A program made the translations under genes and the position numbers. The notes below the pieces were generated by a model. The model worked only from the letters and a program-made list of their open reading frames with translations. It was not told the DNA's origin and did not search any database. From Phycisphaerales bacterium (lineage in GTDB: Bacteria; Planctomycetota; Phycisphaerae; Phycisphaerales; SM1A02): 64,000 bases of DNA. Where the stretch lies: NCBI GenBank assembly GCA_029260575.1, contig JAJDDB010000035.1, positions 124,001 through 188,000 of the forward strand. The letters run 5' to 3'. Positions 20,932-29,536 of the stretch are shown piece by piece. Position 1 is the first letter of the stretch. Each line of letters begins with the position of its first letter.

Positions 20932-21588
20932 ATGAACAATGAACATCCAGTTCAGCTTGTCTGCTTTGATGTCGGCGGTGTGCTGCTGCGCATCTGCCGC
21001 ACCTGGGCAGAAGGATGTGAAGCTGCCGGGATTGATGTGCGCCATGATGATGCGCAGTTCAAAGCCTTGCGGTCGCAGTGGTATGCGTTGGTCCAGCAGC
21101 ATCAGACCGGCCGGCTCGACATTGATGGATATGCCGAGGCGGTCAGCGCACTTGTGGGCCGCATGTACACCCCACAGGAAATCGAGACGATCCACCGAGC
21201 GTGGGTGATCGAGGAGTATCACGGCGTCGCAGACATCATTGATGAACTCAACGCAGCGGATATTCAGACCGCTTCGCTTTCAAACACAAACCACGCGCAT
21301 TGGGACGGCATCACGCGCTACCCCGCACTCGCTCGGCTGGGCACACTCTACGCCTCGCATGAACTCGGCCTGCATAAACCCGAAGAAGCTATCTACAGGG
21401 CAATCGAGCAGCGCACTGGTTTCGCCGACAGCCGGATTCTCTTCTTTGATGATCTGCAGGAGAATGTCGAAGCTGCACGTCTGATTGGTTGGCGAGCTGA
21501 ACAGATTGATCCACTTCGCTGTACCGCTTCGCAGATTCGCAGCGCGCTCGATCAGCATGGCGTTCTTGCACATGCCGTTTCAGACTGA
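20932..21588 (+). CDS. HAD superfamily hydrolase (subclass IA)
   Basis: A 218-residue phosphatase-like protein. Motif I is CFDVGGVLL, with the second Asp replaced by Gly, which is normal in the YihX-type group. Motif II is SLSNTNHAHW, motif III the Lys in LHKPEEAIYRA, and motif IV FFDDLQENVEAA. The cap between motifs I and II is helical. The start ATG 20932 is 28 bases after tadA; an upstream extension in the same frame overlaps tadA and is rejected. The substrate cannot be told. Its last nine bases overlap the 3' end of the convergent truD. Confidence 0.9.
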   Translation: MNNEHPVQLVCFDVGGVLLRICRTWAEGCEAAGIDVRHDDAQFKALRSQWYALVQQHQTGRLDIDGYAEAVSALVGRMYTPQEIETIHRAWVIEEYHGVADIIDELNAADIQTASLSNTNHAHWDGITRYPALARLGTLYASHELGLHKPEEAIYRAIEQRTGFADSRILFFDDLQENVEAARLIGWRAEQIDPLRCTASQIRSALDQHGVLAHAVSD

Positions 21589-22899
21589 TTCAGCAGCTTC
21601 GTCCTGCATTGCGTTTTGTGAATCAGTTGCCTGCTGTTCGTCTGTATCGTTCTTCATCAGTTCGCGCAGCACAACTGTTGCGTAACTGCCGCGTGGCAGA
21701 TCAAACGCCACGCGAACATAACCGCCGTGTTCATCGACGCCGCCTTCGACTTCGACATGTGTAATTGGAATGCGCAGCGGTCGGCGTTCGCCATCCGGCG
21801 CAGCTTTGGAATTCACAAATTCTTCTGTGCTGATTCCCATTGCATCGAACGCTCGCTGCTCCGTCGCCGCCACCGCATCCATCGGCGTCCAACGTGAATT
21901 ACCCCAGATCGGCCCCGAAGGTGATATCTCAAATCGGTCCAGGCGCGGTTGCAGTTCGCCGGTAGCAAGCTCTTCTTCTGTCACCTCAAAGACATTGCGC
22001 GTGTCGTGCTTCCACGCAAGATCGCCGAACATGAGCGACGACATACGATCCGCATCGATACGCTCATCGAGCACCCGGTTGAATATCGCTGATTGAAACG
22101 CATTGACAAAAAACGCCCGCACAGTGCGATCCACCGCAAGGCTCGCAGATTTTGCGTTCCTCCCCTGCCGAAGCGCCTGCAGCATCTGCCTCTCCGTGCG
22201 ATCTGCTGGAGACCACTGCGTCAGCGCTGTTGCAAAATCACCGCGATCAGCCAATTCACGACGCTCGCGCTGATATTCGGGAAACGGTGTATACCCCGTC
22301 CCCGCAACTTCATGTACGAACTCTTCCCATCGTTCACTCAGCAGCATCGCGCCCAGCAGGTGATTATTCGAGCGGTATCCAAAACGCTGCGTTCCAAAGT
22401 ACGCAGGCACACCGATGCGCTCGAGCTGCTGCAATATCCGATGCACCTGCAGTGATTTCGTCGCCTCAACTTCGCGAATGCGAATCGAAAACCGATTGCC
22501 CGCCAGATGACCACGCCGAATCTTGTTGCGGTGACGCATTGCCCACATCACAGCAATGCGCTCATGCGGCAATTCAACACCATCCACATCGCCGCCGCCC
22601 GGCAGATGGATTGACACCGCCTGCCGCGTGACGCCGTGCTTGTCCTTCATCCCTGCGTACCCGATCGCGCGAGGCGGAACGCTGAAATGCCGCCGCAACA
22701 CCGACATCAACTCGCCGTGCGCGACGCCGGTCTTTTGAATACCGAGATACAGATGTTCGCCATCACCGCTTGGGTCGTACAACGGCAATTCATCAACGAT
22801 GAAATCTTCATTGCGTTGTTTGATCACGCCACCGATGCCCGCATCGGCCGTGCTATAACGCTTCGGCAGCGGATTTGTAATTGGAAGATCAAACGTCAT
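21580..22899 (-). CDS. truD: tRNA pseudouridine(13) synthase TruD
   Basis: A 439-residue enzyme that isomerises uridine 13 in tRNA. GYAGMKDKHGVTRQ contains the catalytic Asp (residue 86), NEDFIVDELP is the N-terminal family motif, and RGHLAGNRFSIRIREV, FGTQRFGYRSNNHLLG and VFEVTEEELATGELQPRLDRFEISPSGPIWG (in pieces) mark the rest, including the TRUD insertion. The C-terminus is extended by an acidic, Gln-rich tail (MKNDTDEQQATDSQNAMQDEA). Its stop lies within the last codons of the HAD gene on the other strand. The bifunctional nuclease gene is 19 bases away, upstream in the direction of transcription, so the two are probably co-transcribed. Confidence 0.95.
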   Translation of the reverse strand: MTFDLPITNPLPKRYSTADAGIGGVIKQRNEDFIVDELPLYDPSGDGEHLYLGIQKTGVAHGELMSVLRRHFSVPPRAIGYAGMKDKHGVTRQAVSIHLPGGGDVDGVELPHERIAVMWAMRHRNKIRRGHLAGNRFSIRIREVEATKSLQVHRILQQLERIGVPAYFGTQRFGYRSNNHLLGAMLLSERWEEFVHEVAGTGYTPFPEYQRERRELADRGDFATALTQWSPADRTERQMLQALRQGRNAKSASLAVDRTVRAFFVNAFQSAIFNRVLDERIDADRMSSLMFGDLAWKHDTRNVFEVTEEELATGELQPRLDRFEISPSGPIWGNSRWTPMDAVAATEQRAFDAMGISTEEFVNSKAAPDGERRPLRIPITHVEVEGGVDEHGGYVRVAFDLPRGSYATVVLRELMKNDTDEQQATDSQNAMQDEAAESV

Positions 22900-22918
22900 G
22901 GTTCCAGAGCGCTTCCGA

Positions 22919-23422
22919 TCAATCCCAGTTCAACTCGTCGTCCGGTTCATCTTCATCATCATCATCGATCGAAAAATCTTCTTCAGTCAGCTCATCAAGA
23001 TCATCCTCAGCCGTGCGCTCCAGAACATCTTCCGCAACATCAATCGGAACATCTTCCGCCACCGCCAGCGCAATCGCATCCGAAGGCCGGCAGTCAACTT
23101 CAATCTCCTGACCGTCACGCTCCAGTATCAACCTCGCGTAAAACGTTCCGCCTTTGAGATTGTTGATCACAACTTGCCGAAGTTCGCCGCCAAGGTGCTC
23201 GATGATTGAGGCGAGCAGATCGTGTGTCTGCGGCCGCTCGATTTCAATGCCCTTGAGTCTGCGTTCGATTGCAAACGCTTCGGGCAGGCCGATCACGATC
23301 GGAAACGTGCGCACGCCGCCGACTTCACTGAGTTCGATGATCTGCATGTCAGTCATCTCGCGAATAAAAATCCGCGACAATTCCATGCGCACCAGAATGT
23401 TTTCGTTGAACTCGCCAGACAT
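22919..23422 (-). CDS. Bifunctional nuclease (BFN/DUF151) domain protein
   Basis: A 167-residue protein. The family opening is LSRIFIREMTDMQIIELSEVGG, followed by FPIVIGLPEAFAIERRL and TYA-like GGTFYARLIL, then DCRPSDAIALAV, the most conserved motif. Plant and bacterial members have been reported to have DNase and RNase activity. The C-terminus is a strongly acidic tail (DDLDELTEEDFSIDDDDEDE). ATG 23422 has a GAGG site upstream; the open frame to 23533 adds 37 residues that do not fit. A hairpin (CCGGGCA, AG, TGCCCGG) at 23495-23510 lies in the spacer before it. Confidence 0.88.
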   Translation of the reverse strand: MSGEFNENILVRMELSRIFIREMTDMQIIELSEVGGVRTFPIVIGLPEAFAIERRLKGIEIERPQTHDLLASIIEHLGGELRQVVINNLKGGTFYARLILERDGQEIEVDCRPSDAIALAVAEDVPIDVAEDVLERTAEDDLDELTEEDFSIDDDDEDEPDDELNWD

Positions 23423-23564
23423 GAACAACCTCTTCACAGCAGCGGACAGCAATCGTGACAGCCCGCAACTGTTATCGTGTACCGCCCGGACCCGCCGGGC
23501 AAGTGCCCGGCCAACGAATTCAGATTCGTCCATTGTTGCCCGTTTTTACACCCACTGACTGAAT

Positions 23565-24485
23565 TCAAACTCCCAAGCGTTGCCGATCATTGCACTTCTC
23601 CAGCGCCACAAGCAGCGCCTGCGTCCCCTTTCGCGCCATTCCCTGAGCCCGGACCTCATCGTACAACTGCCTGGCCAGCTCCAGCCCGGGCAGCGACAGG
23701 TTCATCTGTGTGCTCTCCGCCAAGGCGATCTCCAGGTCCTTGATGAAATGCTCCACAAAAAAGCCCGGTTCAAAGTCCCGCCGAACCATACGCGGGCCGA
23801 GGTTGTTGATCGACCACGAACCCGCCGCCCCGCTGCCAACTGATTCGATCACCTTCAGCGGATCAAGCCCAGCCGCATCCGCATACAGCAACCCCTCACA
23901 GACGCCGATCATGTTCGTCGCAATCAGAATCTGATTCACCATTTTCGTATGTTGGCCGGCACCGGCTGCGCCCTGATGCACAATGTTGCTGCCGAGCAGA
24001 CGCAGGAGCGGTTCGACAGTTTGAACATGTCCGGTGTCGCCACCAACCATTATGGACAGCGTCGCATTCCGCGCACCGACATCGCCGCCGCTGACCGGCG
24101 CATCCACCGCGCCAACACCAAGCGACGCTGCGCGCTCAGCAATACGCTGCGCCAGCGTCGGGCTCGTAGTCGTCATATCCACAATGATCTCCGGCAGCGG
24201 ATCCGCAGCAAGCGTGCCGGATTCACCAAGATGCACCTGCTGCACATCATCGGGAAAACCGACAATGGAAAAGACGACATCGCGACCTGCCGCAGCTTCT
24301 GCAGGTGTATTCACCCACATCGCGCCGCGCTCTACCAGTTGCTGCGCCTTGGATTTGGTGCGCGTGAAAATGTGCAACTCGTGACCTGCATCGAGCACAT
24401 GCCCCGCCATGGGACCGCCCATAACGCCTGTACCGATCCAGCCGATGTTCATGGGCGTGATACTTGAAATTCCATCTGCGTTCAT
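23565..24485 (-). CDS. NAD(P)-dependent beta-hydroxyacid dehydrogenase
   Basis: A 306-residue protein of the 3-hydroxyisobutyrate dehydrogenase/tartronate semialdehyde reductase family. The Rossmann motif IGWIGTGVMGGPMAGHVLDAG opens it. The substrate-binding DAPVSGGDVGARNATLSIMVGG, the catalytic-Lys segment GAGQHTKMVNQILIATNMIGVCEGLLYA and the C-terminal FVEHFIKDLEIALAES (read in pieces) all match. ATG 24485 is used; ATG 24452 just before NIGWIG is possible. The open frame to 24671 runs through the neighbouring dockerin gene and is a shadow. The exact substrate is not determined; a small hydroxyacid is likely. Confidence 0.9.
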   Translation of the reverse strand: MNADGISSITPMNIGWIGTGVMGGPMAGHVLDAGHELHIFTRTKSKAQQLVERGAMWVNTPAEAAAGRDVVFSIVGFPDDVQQVHLGESGTLAADPLPEIIVDMTTTSPTLAQRIAERAASLGVGAVDAPVSGGDVGARNATLSIMVGGDTGHVQTVEPLLRLLGSNIVHQGAAGAGQHTKMVNQILIATNMIGVCEGLLYADAAGLDPLKVIESVGSGAAGSWSINNLGPRMVRRDFEPGFFVEHFIKDLEIALAESTQMNLSLPGLELARQLYDEVRAQGMARKGTQALLVALEKCNDRQRLGV

Positions 24486-24561
24486 AGTCGCGCAGGTGTA
24501 CCAGAAACGCCCAACGACTGCACGCACCATTGCATGTTGCGCCGCGACTTGTCGCGCACGA

Positions 24562-27012
24562 TCAACCCCCGGCCTGCGCCGCCCACAATTCCAGCAAACG
24601 CAGCAAATCAAACACATCGACCACGCCATCTGCGTTGATATCAGCCGGGCAGCATTGATCGGTGCAGACATCTGCCCAGTCCTTCAGCAGCGTCATGAGA
24701 TCATCAGCATCCGGCTGGCCGTCGCCATCAATATCGCCCGGCAGCAGTTTGTTCGGTGCCAGGCCCGCCACTTCATATGCGCCCATATCCACCACCGCAG
24801 GCATGCCGCAGCCAACATCCACTGCACTGTCAACATCCGCCACACGCGGGTTCCCATCCAGATCAACCGGATACAGCTCGCTTGTGTTGCCATCGCCATC
24901 AACATCGAACATGTCAATCGGCAGCGCGTTGTTGTTACCCGCATCAATGCTTGGGGAGTTGGCCATCAGTCGCAGGTCATCATCCGCATTGCCGGGAATG
25001 TCATCGGGTCCGTCGATGTCAATGAACATGGGGTCAGCCCCGAAGTTGCCGAACCCGCCAAGCGCGCCGGACCAGCCTTCGATGTTGCAATTGCCGATCA
25101 GCACGTCGTCAGCCTGTTCGGGTTCGATGAAGACTTGCGCATCTTCACCCGCGCCGGTGCTGTCGGTGTTGTTCCATACGATGCAGTTGTGGAGCGAGAA
25201 GCCGGTGTTGCCGCTGGCATTCTGATTCACGGTATATCCAGCGACCGCGCCTCCTCGGGCACCGGCACTATTCGAGACGAATGAGCAGTTTGTCATCCGT
25301 GGTGCATTTCGTCGGTCGGTTGCAATTGCACCGCCAAAACTATATTCGGTATTCCCGTCGAGGCCAATTGCGTGATTGTTGTTCAATACACAGTTTGTAA
25401 GACTTACAATGGTGAAAAACGACAGACGGATCGCGCCTCCAGGTCCACCGACGGACGTATTGTCAATGAATACGCATCCATCAAATGAAGCTGCACTGTT
25501 GGCAATTGCCCCTCCACTCCAAGCGCGATTACCTACAAATACACATCTTCGGACAGTATCGAATGTATCTACAGAGAGGGCGCCTGTAGTACCAAAATTC
25601 GTTGGTTCTGTAGAGTTGTTGATGAACAGGCAATCTTCCATGACAAGCGCATCAGCGCTAATGGATGCCGCCCCTACAGTTTGCTCAGCGCGATTATTTA
25701 GGAACTCGCATTCGACGACCATTGCATTGTCTACGTGTCGCACAAGAAGCGCACCAACATTGCCGGTATTATTGTCTTCAACGACCACGCTATTGGAATC
25801 AAACGTGCATTGACGCAGCTCAATTGGCGTACCTCGTGTCTGCATCGCTCCAGCATACGAACGCGCGCGATTGCCTTGAAATATACAATTCGTAAACTGA
25901 GCACTTGGGCATTCTTCGAGATTCACAGCGCCACCACGCTCAGCACCGAGCCCGAGAAAGAGACTGTCGGTGACGTCGATCACTCCCCCCTCGCATGACA
26001 TGCCATTACCCCAAAAGTTTGTAAACCCATCGTCCGGACGTGTGAACGTACACCGGTCGACAGTCACATCCGACTTTTCGGATTCTATAGCTGGAAGGCG
26101 GGTGTCGAAGGTGCTCCCGATCACCGTGACTACTGACTTGACGCACTGAATGCCAAAGGAGCAATTAGTACTTGTTGCATTATGCAACGCAATTACAGCG
26201 TTGTTTGCTCGCATGATTCGGAAGCAGGAGTCGAAGCTGGTGTTCCAAATGCTGACCGAGCCGGATTCCAGGTGAACCGCATCTCGCCAGTTGCCTACAT
26301 TTCCGATGAACTTGCAATTGCTTATGTCAACTTCGCTTCCCATGACAATGACCCCGCCGCCAATGTCGCCATGTCGTGAATCGCCAACGGAAATTGTGAA
26401 ACCGGAGATTACTAGCGGGCTTGTATGCCCCATTACATTCACGGTCTGATCAACTCGCCAATCCATCGTGTAGCAATCAAAGCCACACAGAAACTCAGCG
26501 AACAATACGCAATTCTCATCCCATGCCCCCGTGCAACACAGTGGGCGAATCGCACAGACCTCATTTCGGCAATACAGCGTCGTACACCCACCCGTCGAAT
26601 GCTCTTCACAACAATTTCCCACCGGGCCGAGCTCCGATTCCAACACCGTCTCAAACATCTCCGGGCTGTACGCATCAGGATCTGCCGCGCCGACTCCGGC
26701 GAAGCCGCCGGTCAACGCGACACCATCCACCATCGAGAACGTGGCATCTCGATCATCCGAACCAGTCGGCGACGTTGCGCTGAACGTCGGGATATACACC
26801 CCCTGTCCGACACGAATCTCTGTCACCGCGCTTCCCGGCTGCTGCGCTGCGGCCAGCGCATCCTGCAGGAACCGAAATGCCGTGTTCCAACTGGCTCCGT
26901 CCCCACCCGGTAGGGCGTCGTCATCGACAAACAACACCGATGCCTGTGTCTGAACCGTGAGCAGGGCAACACAAACAAAACCCAGAACAACGAACATTCG
27001 GAACTGATGCAT
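24562..27012 (-). CDS. Large secreted beta-helix protein with Cys-rich module and dockerin-like tail
   Basis: An 816-residue exported protein. A signal peptide (MFVVLGFVCVALLTVQTQASV) is followed by ASWNTAFRFLQDALAAA, typical of the start of planctomycete parallel beta-helix proteins. Around residues 133-181 is a Cys-rich module (CCEEH, GC, C, VC, CC, WDENC). From there to about 690 run repeats of the DISNCKF / GGAIANSAASFDGCVFIDN / MTNCSFVSNSAG kind, like Pmp-type GGAI..N repeats of a right-handed beta-helix. The end has DIDGDGQPDADDLMTLLKDW and CPADINADGVVDVFDLLRLLELW, a dockerin-like pair. ATG 27012 was chosen; ATG 27039 is also in frame. It is likely a surface or matrix protein; no lyase active site is apparent. 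Confidence 0.88.
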   Translation of the reverse strand: MHQFRMFVVLGFVCVALLTVQTQASVLFVDDDALPGGDGASWNTAFRFLQDALAAAQQPGSAVTEIRVGQGVYIPTFSATSPTGSDDRDATFSMVDGVALTGGFAGVGAADPDAYSPEMFETVLESELGPVGNCCEEHSTGGCTTLYCRNEVCAIRPLCCTGAWDENCVLFAEFLCGFDCYTMDWRVDQTVNVMGHTSPLVISGFTISVGDSRHGDIGGGVIVMGSEVDISNCKFIGNVGNWRDAVHLESGSVSIWNTSFDSCFRIMRANNAVIALHNATSTNCSFGIQCVKSVVTVIGSTFDTRLPAIESEKSDVTVDRCTFTRPDDGFTNFWGNGMSCEGGVIDVTDSLFLGLGAERGGAVNLEECPSAQFTNCIFQGNRARSYAGAMQTRGTPIELRQCTFDSNSVVVEDNNTGNVGALLVRHVDNAMVVECEFLNNRAEQTVGAASISADALVMEDCLFINNSTEPTNFGTTGALSVDTFDTVRRCVFVGNRAWSGGAIANSAASFDGCVFIDNTSVGGPGGAIRLSFFTIVSLTNCVLNNNHAIGLDGNTEYSFGGAIATDRRNAPRMTNCSFVSNSAGARGGAVAGYTVNQNASGNTGFSLHNCIVWNNTDSTGAGEDAQVFIEPEQADDVLIGNCNIEGWSGALGGFGNFGADPMFIDIDGPDDIPGNADDDLRLMANSPSIDAGNNNALPIDMFDVDGDGNTSELYPVDLDGNPRVADVDSAVDVGCGMPAVVDMGAYEVAGLAPNKLLPGDIDGDGQPDADDLMTLLKDWADVCTDQCCPADINADGVVDVFDLLRLLELWAAQAGG

Positions 27013-27222
27013 GGCAACATCCCCGGCAAGGAAAAGCACTTACATTCCCGGCCAACTGCTGCAACTCACAAACCGATGCAGCATGTGACCGGCCCATGCC
27101 AACCAGTACGGCACTGATCTGCCAATCCTGCGCGCGACAAAGGAACTTTTTTTAAAATTCAACCAGCGTTGGAATCGTGAATACAGATCAGGCAGAGCCG
27201 TATTCAGCGTTTGCGCGATCTC

Positions 27223-28422
27223 TTACGCCGTCGCGGTTGCCGTGTTGTTTGCTGCGCTTTTCAGCGTCGCTGCCTTGTCGGTCTTTTCCCACGTGAATGT
27301 GCCGGGACCGCCATCGCCGGGTTCGCGGCCGAAGTGACCGTGCGCTGCTGTCGGAAGATAGATCGGCTTGAGCAGGTTCAGAGATGTGATGATCCCGTAC
27401 GGCGTCAAGTCAAAATGCTCGCGCACCAGCTTCGACAACAACTCTTCATCAACCCTGTTCGTTCCCTGGCAATCGACATGCACCGATGTCGGTTCCTTCA
27501 CGCCGATGGCGTAGCTGAGCTGCACTTCGCAGATGTCTGCAAGTTCAGCTGCGACGATGTTCTTTGCAATATAGCGGGCCATGTACGCAGCCGAGCGGTC
27601 CACCTTGGACGGGTCCTTACCGGAAAACGCGCCGCCGCCATGCCTTCCACGGCCGCCGTACGTATCGACAATGATTTTGCGCCCGGTCAGGCCGCAATCG
27701 CCGTGTGGCCCGCCGAGTTCGAACTTCCCGGTCGGGTTCACATGCACCTTAATGTCATCGTTCCACCAGTCGCCGAGCACTGGTTTGAAGATCGTTTGAA
27801 CAACGCGCTCTGCGAGTTCACCCTGTTTGGTGTTCCACTGCGGGCCGTGCTGTGTGGACATGACCAGCGTGTCAATACGCGAGACGTCGTGGCCGGAGTA
27901 TTCAACGGTGACCTGCGCCTTGGCATCAGGGCGAAGATGTTCAATCTCACCTGCGAAGCGCACTTCCGCCTGCCGTTTGACAAGCTTGTGCGACAGATCA
28001 ATCGGCAGCGGCATCAGCGACTTGGTTTCCCTGCACGCAAAGCCGAACATCAGACCTTGATCACCCGCGCCCTGCTCTTGGGGGCTGGTCCGATCAACGC
28101 CCTGATTGATGTCGGGGCTTTGTTGATCCAGTGAAACAAGCACCGCACAGCTATGCCAGTCGAATCCCTTATCGCCGTCGTCGTAGCCGATGTTCTTGAC
28201 TGTCTCGCGGACGAGCTGCGGAATCTCGACATAGCCATTGCACGTGACTTCGCCGGCAACGACGACCATGCCGGTTGTGATCATCGTCTCGCAGGCGACG
28301 CGCGAATGTGGGTCTTCAGCCAGCATCGCATCGAGCACAGCATCGGAAACTTGATCAGCCACCTTGTCCGGATGGCCCATGGAAACGGACTCTGACGTGA
28401 ACAACTGCGTTCGATTGGACAT
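27223..28422 (-). CDS. metK: S-adenosylmethionine synthase
   Basis: A 399-residue enzyme that makes S-adenosylmethionine from methionine and [54 protein letters not shown], the P-loop-like [21 protein letters not shown] and [19 protein letters not shown] (in pieces) are family-defining. The C-terminus ends in an Ala/Thr-rich tail ([17 protein letters not shown]) that is longer than usual. An inverted repeat and a TATATT box sit 66-91 bases upstream and may control it. No SAM riboswitch core is seen. Confidence 0.97.
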   Translation of the reverse strand: MSNRTQLFTSESVSMGHPDKVADQVSDAVLDAMLAEDPHSRVACETMITTGMVVVAGEVTCNGYVEIPQLVRETVKNIGYDDGDKGFDWHSCAVLVSLDQQSPDINQGVDRTSPQEQGAGDQGLMFGFACRETKSLMPLPIDLSHKLVKRQAEVRFAGEIEHLRPDAKAQVTVEYSGHDVSRIDTLVMSTQHGPQWNTKQGELAERVVQTIFKPVLGDWWNDDIKVHVNPTGKFELGGPHGDCGLTGRKIIVDTYGGRGRHGGGAFSGKDPSKVDRSAAYMARYIAKNIVAAELADICEVQLSYAIGVKEPTSVHVDCQGTNRVDEELLSKLVREHFDLTPYGIITSLNLLKPIYLPTAAHGHFGREPGDGGPGTFTWEKTDKAATLKSAANNTATATA

Positions 28423-28760
28423 TACGAGTTCTCATCGATCTGGAAGAATGTAGGAATTTGTCAAAGCGATGGCTGCGGCTTTGAGTCATTCATCCGATGA
28501 TTGGATGAATATACTGGCCGTAGCGTAGCTCAACTTCCGGTTTCGAGCAACAGGATTGTCATTGTACTCAACCAGCAGTGCCAATGATCGCTTATAGGAC
28601 GGACTCCGGATTCAGGCTGCGCAGTCTGGAGCAATGATCCGGCAGCGCTGACACCTTCAATTGCTGCCCTGTGATACCGATGCTGGACACCAACAATCGA
28701 CCGCGCATCTTCTGCTAAAGACATTGCGATCGAACCACAAAAGATCAGGAGAGAGAAACC
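28423..28760. other. Divergent intergenic region between metK and the PEP-CTERM gene
   Basis: This 338-base spacer contains the metK-side dyad described separately and, on the plus side, an AGGAGAGAGAAACC ribosome site just before ATG 28761. A short minus-strand open frame here lacks a ribosome site and family resemblance. No RNA gene is recognised. Confidence 0.5.
28488..28513 (-). promoter_or_regulatory. Candidate operator dyad overlapping a -10-like box upstream of metK
   Basis: A perfect 8-bp inverted repeat, ATTCATCC and GGATGAAT separated by seven bases (28488-28510), overlaps TATATT on the minus strand (28508-28513). That is the position of a repressor site over a promoter for metK, whose ATG is at 28422. 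A TTGACA also occurs on the minus strand closer to the gene, without a good -10. No T-run follows the dyad, so it is less likely to be a terminator. Confidence 0.35.
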
Positions 28761-29381
28761 ATGAAACGCGCCACCCTTGCCGCCACCGGAGCAGTCGCCG
28801 CTATCGCTTGTGCAGCTATAGCCCAGGCATCCGTCGTCGAGTACACATTGCACGGCGACACAACCGAAGCATCGCTCGGCGATACCATTCGCATTACTGT
28901 TGATGCAGTCATCGATCCACAGGGTGCTCCGTTCCATGCATTGGCTTTGTCAGTATTCAACATTGTCAATGACGACTTTACAGGCGGCGGGACGATGGAC
29001 TTTACTTCGCCGACACTCGGCCTCGCGCCTGAATTCGCACCAACCGGCTCACCCGGCACACTTATCGACAACGACATCATCGGGGTGCAGGCAGCGCAGC
29101 TTCCGGGCTTTATCAATCCTGCGGTCAACACCGATACGAATCTCACGATCTATACATTCGAATATTCGATCGACGACGCAACACCTCGTGATGTGACGTT
29201 TGATCTGAGCGGCCTGATGACGCAAGTCTACGCGGGCTCCGGCCCCGGCGGCAGCGCGATCATCACCAGCTCGTCCAATCCGTTCACCGTCAGCGTGAAT
29301 ACTGTCCCTGCACCCGGTGCTGCAGCGCTGCTCGGCCTGGCAGGCATATGCGGTCGAGGTCGTCGCCGCCGCAAGAACTAA
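28761..29381 (+). CDS. Secreted protein with PEP-CTERM-like sorting tail
   Basis: A 206-residue exported protein. The signal peptide MKRATLAATGAVAAIACAAIAQA is followed by a beta-rich domain (VVEYTLHGDTTEASLGDTIRITVDAVI in pieces) that resembles cohesin-like or other beta-sandwich domains. The end is VPAPGAAALLGLAGICGRGRRRRKN: a Pro-x-Pro motif, a hydrophobic stretch and a basic cluster, the layout of exosortase-sorted PEP-CTERM tails, with Ala in place of Glu. A strong AGGAGAG site precedes the ATG. The ligand or role of the main domain is unknown. Confidence 0.85.
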   Translation: MKRATLAATGAVAAIACAAIAQASVVEYTLHGDTTEASLGDTIRITVDAVIDPQGAPFHALALSVFNIVNDDFTGGGTMDFTSPTLGLAPEFAPTGSPGTLIDNDIIGVQAAQLPGFINPAVNTDTNLTIYTFEYSIDDATPRDVTFDLSGLMTQVYAGSGPGGSAIITSSSNPFTVSVNTVPAPGAAALLGLAGICGRGRRRRKN

Positions 29382-29443
29382 CCGAACGATTCCTCTTAGA
29401 CTCCTTCGCGCTCTACAGCGCATTGGTCATCACCTAACGCTTC

Positions 29444-29479
29444 GGACAGCCGCTTCGTCAACAAACGAAGCGGCTGTCC
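29444..29479 (+). terminator. Perfect 15-bp hairpin after the PEP-CTERM gene
   Basis: GGACAGCCGCTTCGT (29444-29458) and its exact complement ACGAAGCGGCTGTCC (29465-29479) enclose a six-base loop, CAACAA. It starts 63 bases after the stop of the PEP-CTERM gene and ends before the rsmB-like gene. There is no T-run, so it would be an intrinsic terminator of the non-canonical kind or an mRNA-stabilising 3' hairpin. Confidence 0.6.
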
Positions 29480-29536
29480 TGCGCAGATGCAGCGATGAGC
29501 ACGTATGTATTGGCCGTGCAGCTACACTTGCTGCCC

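Noticed and set aside
28423-28600. Possible SAM riboswitch before metK
   Set aside because: None of the conserved SAM riboswitch core sequences is recognisable; only a simple dyad is present.
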